Origin: Flavobacterium fluviatile
GTDB taxonomy: Bacteria > Bacteroidota > Bacteroidia > Flavobacteriales > Flavobacteriaceae
Reading direction: 5' to 3'
Length of the DNA stretch: 64,000 nucleotides
NCBI RefSeq assembly: GCF_010645065.1
Contig: NZ_JAADZW010000001.1
Coordinates: 558,001 to 622,000 of the forward strand
Shown here: positions 61,081 to 64,000 of the stretch, one piece after another
Numbering within the stretch: the stretch's first letter is position 1
How the letters are laid out: every line of letters starts with the position of its first letter
Program-made: the position numbers and the translations under genes
Notes under the pieces: generated by a model
What the model was told of the DNA's origin: nothing
Database searches by the model: none
What the model saw: the letters and a program-made list of their open reading frames with translations, nothing else

Positions 61081-62886
61081 ATGGCACATTTTTCAGATCA
61101 GGTACACATCAGCATAGGAAGTTTTACCCAAAACGTGGTTTATTATAACTTAGAATTGTCACAAAAGATGGCCGATCACCATCATTTTTCTTTCGTTTGG
61201 CAATATACCGGCAAGGCGATCATCAATCCGGCAGATCAGGCAAAGGCCATCAGAACCTATCTCGGAGATGAAGTCATCTTTACCTTTAAAAGCCTTACGG
61301 GAATCCGTTTGATGAGCAAAGGAATCATTACAGAACTTTCTTCTATAGATCTTCATGGCAGCGCCGAAGGATTACATGTCAAAGGTATTAGCCACACTAT
61401 CGTTCTTGATGATATGAAAAAATCGAGAACCTACCAGCAAAGAGGTATGAATGATATTGTACTGGATATTTTAGCAGAAGGTCCGGGAGAATTTTACGAA
61501 AGAGATGCTATAAAAGCTACTTATCTGCAGGAATTTCAATACTTGGCGCAGTATAACGAAACCAATTTTGATTTCTTGAAGCGATTGGCCAAACGTTACG
61601 GACAATGGTTTTATTTTGACGGAATGCGAATGCAGTTCGGACAGACCAAAACCAGTAAAATAAAACTCATCAACGGTTCTTCGCTGCATAATTTTAAAAT
61701 ACAGGCGAATATGGTTTCGCATAAGATTTCTTTGGGAGGTTATGATTACAATGGAGCATCCAGTATTCGTAATGCTTCAGCCAGAACTGCAGGAGGCAGC
61801 AAAGACAGCTTTTCAGCAGTTATAGGACACAATCAGGGAACGGTTGCACAAAACGACCTGAACAATGGAGCTTTCACAACCAATGCCCAAAGCAATGAAG
61901 AAATTGAAGAAATGGTCAGACTGCAAACCGCAGGAAGTGATGCCAATAGCGTATATTACAGCGGTACTTCTTATTTTCCGTTAGGACTTGGACAGGTTTT
62001 TAGTATTATAAACCAGACTGTAGAACATGAACTCATTGTGACAGAAGTATCACACATCTCGCAGGTTCACGGAAATTATTGCTGCAATTTCAAAGCTATT
62101 CCGGCAGATGTTGCAGCACCACATTATACAGATGTACATACATTTGCCAAAGCAGAAACACAGCCAGCCAAAGTAAAAGATAATAATGATCCGCAAGGAT
62201 TGGGACGTATAAAAGTACAGTTCAACTGGGCAGGCGGAAATTCAACTGACTGGATCCGAATGATACAGCCACACTCAGGCTCAGGCAAAGGATTTTATTT
62301 TATTCCGGAAATCGATGAAGAAGTTTTAGTAGGTTTTGAAGGAAGCAATGCACAGAATCCGTATGTTTTGGGAACGCAATACAATGGAAGTGAAACCAGT
62401 GGTTATGCAGACGGTCAGAATAATGTGAAGGCAATTCACACCCGTTCAGGAATCAAATTTATTCTGAACGACGGCGATGGAAGTATTTTGATTGAAGATC
62501 CAAGCGGCAATACCTGGAAAATGGATGGCCAGGGAAATATTGATGTGAATGCTCCTAAAAACATGACCTTCAATGCTGGTGAGAATATTAATATGAATGC
62601 CGGACAAAATATGAATACCAATGTTGGCCTTAATAAAACCAATACTGTTGGCGGAAATTATACCGAAACAATTACAGGTTCAAAAATTATTTCTATCGGA
62701 ATAAATTTCACCTTAAATGTTGTAGGAAGTATGTTTGAATGGATAAAAGGGAATAAAGAAACCGAGAGCAAAGACATTAAAGAAATGGCTCAGGAAGTTT
62801 TTTTAAATAGTACCGAAAAAAACATCAATGTACGAGGTGCCAAAAATGTAAATAACTATAGTGGAGAAATATCTAAAAACGGTTAG
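61081..62886 (+). CDS. vgrG: VgrG (T6SS spike tip), intact copy
   Basis: 601 residues starting MAHFSDQVHISIGSFTQNVV, the intact form of the gene frameshifted at 1998-3805. The gp27-like base (about 1-380) includes YLAQYNETNFDFLKRLAKRY, and the gp5/OB-fold and tail region includes DPQGLGRIKVQFNWAGGN, RMIQPHSGSGKGFYFIPE and DEEVLVGFEGSNAQNPYVLG. From NIDVNAP onward the tail has Asn/Gly repeats (NAGENINMNAGQNMNTNVG) typical of the needle beta-helix and is unlike the other copy. The tip pierces target cells and carries the DUF2235 cargo encoded 2 nt downstream. Confidence 0.93.
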   Translation: MAHFSDQVHISIGSFTQNVVYYNLELSQKMADHHHFSFVWQYTGKAIINPADQAKAIRTYLGDEVIFTFKSLTGIRLMSKGIITELSSIDLHGSAEGLHVKGISHTIVLDDMKKSRTYQQRGMNDIVLDILAEGPGEFYERDAIKATYLQEFQYLAQYNETNFDFLKRLAKRYGQWFYFDGMRMQFGQTKTSKIKLINGSSLHNFKIQANMVSHKISLGGYDYNGASSIRNASARTAGGSKDSFSAVIGHNQGTVAQNDLNNGAFTTNAQSNEEIEEMVRLQTAGSDANSVYYSGTSYFPLGLGQVFSIINQTVEHELIVTEVSHISQVHGNYCCNFKAIPADVAAPHYTDVHTFAKAETQPAKVKDNNDPQGLGRIKVQFNWAGGNSTDWIRMIQPHSGSGKGFYFIPEIDEEVLVGFEGSNAQNPYVLGTQYNGSETSGYADGQNNVKAIHTRSGIKFILNDGDGSILIEDPSGNTWKMDGQGNIDVNAPKNMTFNAGENINMNAGQNMNTNVGLNKTNTVGGNYTETITGSKIISIGINFTLNVVGSMFEWIKGNKETESKDIKEMAQEVFLNSTEKNINVRGAKNVNNYSGEISKNG

Positions 62887-62888
62887 TC

Positions 62889-64000
62889 ATGAGCATTACA
62901 AGAATTATAGGCGGCACCTTAAAAAAAACCGCTACAGACGATATTGATATACGTGCAACCAAAGGTAATGTAGACTTTATTGCGGCTCAAAATAACAATT
63001 GGTACGGAGATGAAGATGGCATTTTTTATCACAATTATGAGCCTTTGCATGCTGCTGATTCTATGAGTGACTGTATTACAATTACATTAAATATTTTTTT
63101 TGATGGTACCCAAAACAATAAAACCAATACAATAGAAGGTAAAAATTATAAGGAATCGAACCATGAAGACGATAGTTATACCAATGATTTTACCAATGTC
63201 GCCCGGGGGTATGATACTGTAGCTACAAATGTTTCTTTTCAGGAGAGTATTTATATAGAAGGGATAGGTACAGAAGATTTAGAGAGTGACGATATTTTAC
63301 CGGATGTTGCGCTGGGCATAGGCAATAGAGGAGTAATGGCAAAAGTAATAAAGGCGTGTGTTGAAGCTGGGAAAAAAGTTTCGAAGAAGAAATACAAAGG
63401 AAAAAAAATAGATGAATTAAAAATAAATGTTTTTGGTTTTAGCCGTGGTGCAGCGGCAGCCAGACATTTTTTGCATGTTGCCAATAGTCCCGCTATTATT
63501 TTTAATACTGATAGGGAGAACAACATAACGGTAAACACACCTCATAGCTACCAGGGAATGGAAACTGCAGATTTTAGGTTTAAGGTATCCTACAGCCCTT
63601 TATTATACAAACACGGTTATTTTGCAGCCTGCTTGCTGAAAAACGAAATTAATCCAAAAACAATTAAATTCAATTTTACAGGGCTCTATGATACGGTTGC
63701 TTCTTACGGGATTTATCATGGCAATGATGTAAGCGACTTAGATCTTAATGCCATTAAAAATTCACATTTTGTTTTTCAGCTTTCGGCTGATGATGAATAT
63801 AGAGAAAATTTTGACCTTACCGATATCACAAGTGCAGGATTAAATGGGCTAGAATATACCTTGCCGGGCGTACATTGTGACATAGGCGGTGCTTATAATG
63901 ATCTGGAAGACGAAGTTTCTGTTTTGTATTACAAAAGAGAATCAATATACAACAGGGTAATTCATGATACGGATATCGAGATTGAAAAATTTAGACAAAT
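62889..64000 (+). CDS. DUF2235 domain T6SS phospholipase-like effector (partial, runs off right edge)
   Basis: ATG at 62889, 2 nt after the vgrG stop, open to the end of the window (370 codons seen). Begins MSITRIIGGTLKKTATDDID, then a ~65-residue N-terminal part. The hydrolase domain has IFFDGTQNN (69-77), GFSRGAAAAR with Ser186, GLYDTVAS (Asp) and LPGVHCDIGGAY (His). The motifs match the left-hand effector while the rest has diverged, so the two are likely distinct toxins on near-identical VgrG carriers. The C-terminus and any immunity gene lie beyond base 64000. Confidence 0.88.
   Translation, partial: MSITRIIGGTLKKTATDDIDIRATKGNVDFIAAQNNNWYGDEDGIFYHNYEPLHAADSMSDCITITLNIFFDGTQNNKTNTIEGKNYKESNHEDDSYTNDFTNVARGYDTVATNVSFQESIYIEGIGTEDLESDDILPDVALGIGNRGVMAKVIKACVEAGKKVSKKKYKGKKIDELKINVFGFSRGAAAARHFLHVANSPAIIFNTDRENNITVNTPHSYQGMETADFRFKVSYSPLLYKHGYFAACLLKNEINPKTIKFNFTGLYDTVASYGIYHGNDVSDLDLNAIKNSHFVFQLSADDEYRENFDLTDITSAGLNGLEYTLPGVHCDIGGAYNDLEDEVSVLYYKRESIYNRVIHDTDIEIEKFRQ

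Noticed and set aside
1..64000. tRNA, rRNA, insertion sequences, integrases or attachment sites
   Set aside because: I saw no cloverleaf, rRNA or transposase/integrase coding sequence, so I do not call the sugar island a classical mobile element.

Overview
The window looks like chromosomal DNA of a Flavobacterium-type Bacteroidota. It is AT-rich. It has SusC/SusD outer-membrane genes, promoters of the TTTG / TAnnTTTG type, a small Hc1-like histone gene typical of the group, and many secreted enzymes with short signal peptides. The sequence itself does not settle the species.

Layout. (1) Left edge, 1-3873, minus strand: a type VI secretion module made of vgrG, a DUF2235 phospholipase-like effector and the start of a small lipoprotein (candidate immunity protein). 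(2) 4012-16712: intracellular catabolism. Genes are uxuA and a mannonate-type SDR, lutCBA (L-lactate to pyruvate), an FGGY rhamnulokinase-like gene, rhaI, a fused rhamnulose-1-phosphate aldolase/lactaldehyde dehydrogenase, the symporter rhaT, and a divergent GntR-type regulator. (3) 16925-60635: a polysaccharide utilisation locus (PUL) for acetylated rhamnogalacturonan I and probably glucuronate-bearing side chains. It encodes a PL11 lyase, a GH65/95-like protein, a DUF4450 protein, CE12 (single and tandem) and CE2-like esterases, GH2, a sulfatase, GH115, GH28, a PL22-like protein, two GH105 (one broken by a stop codon), DUF4861, a CBM9-like/PKD protein, rhamnose mutarotase, two GH43-like propellers, a SASA esterase, one SusC/SusD pair, GH106 and an esterase-GH43 fusion. 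(4) Right edge, 61013-64000, plus strand: a second vgrG plus DUF2235 effector, running off the window. The two vgrG copies form a long inverted repeat around the sugar island.

How it fits together. SusC/D would import oligosaccharides released by surface enzymes. Esterases, lyases, GH105, GH106 and GH28 would reduce them to rhamnose and uronates. RhaM, RhaT, RhaI, the kinase and the aldolase/dehydrogenase would turn rhamnose into DHAP and L-lactate, and LutABC would oxidise lactate to pyruvate. UxuA and the SDR would process the glucuronate branch.

The most interesting signal is regulatory. An 8-bp box (ACAGGATA in the direction of transcription), usually duplicated at a 10-bp period, lies in front of most PUL transcription units and of rhaT. 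In seven of the ten sites it sits exactly 20 bp before a TAnnTTTG-like -7 element. Two of these promoters do not lead into an obvious enzyme gene. One precedes a 39-codon ORF. The other starts a unit of about 100 nt closed by an intrinsic terminator, between susD and the next gene: a candidate PUL-coregulated small RNA. Other oddities are a one-base frameshift in the left vgrG, an in-frame stop in one GH105, and a six-unit array of 70-bp hairpin repeats.
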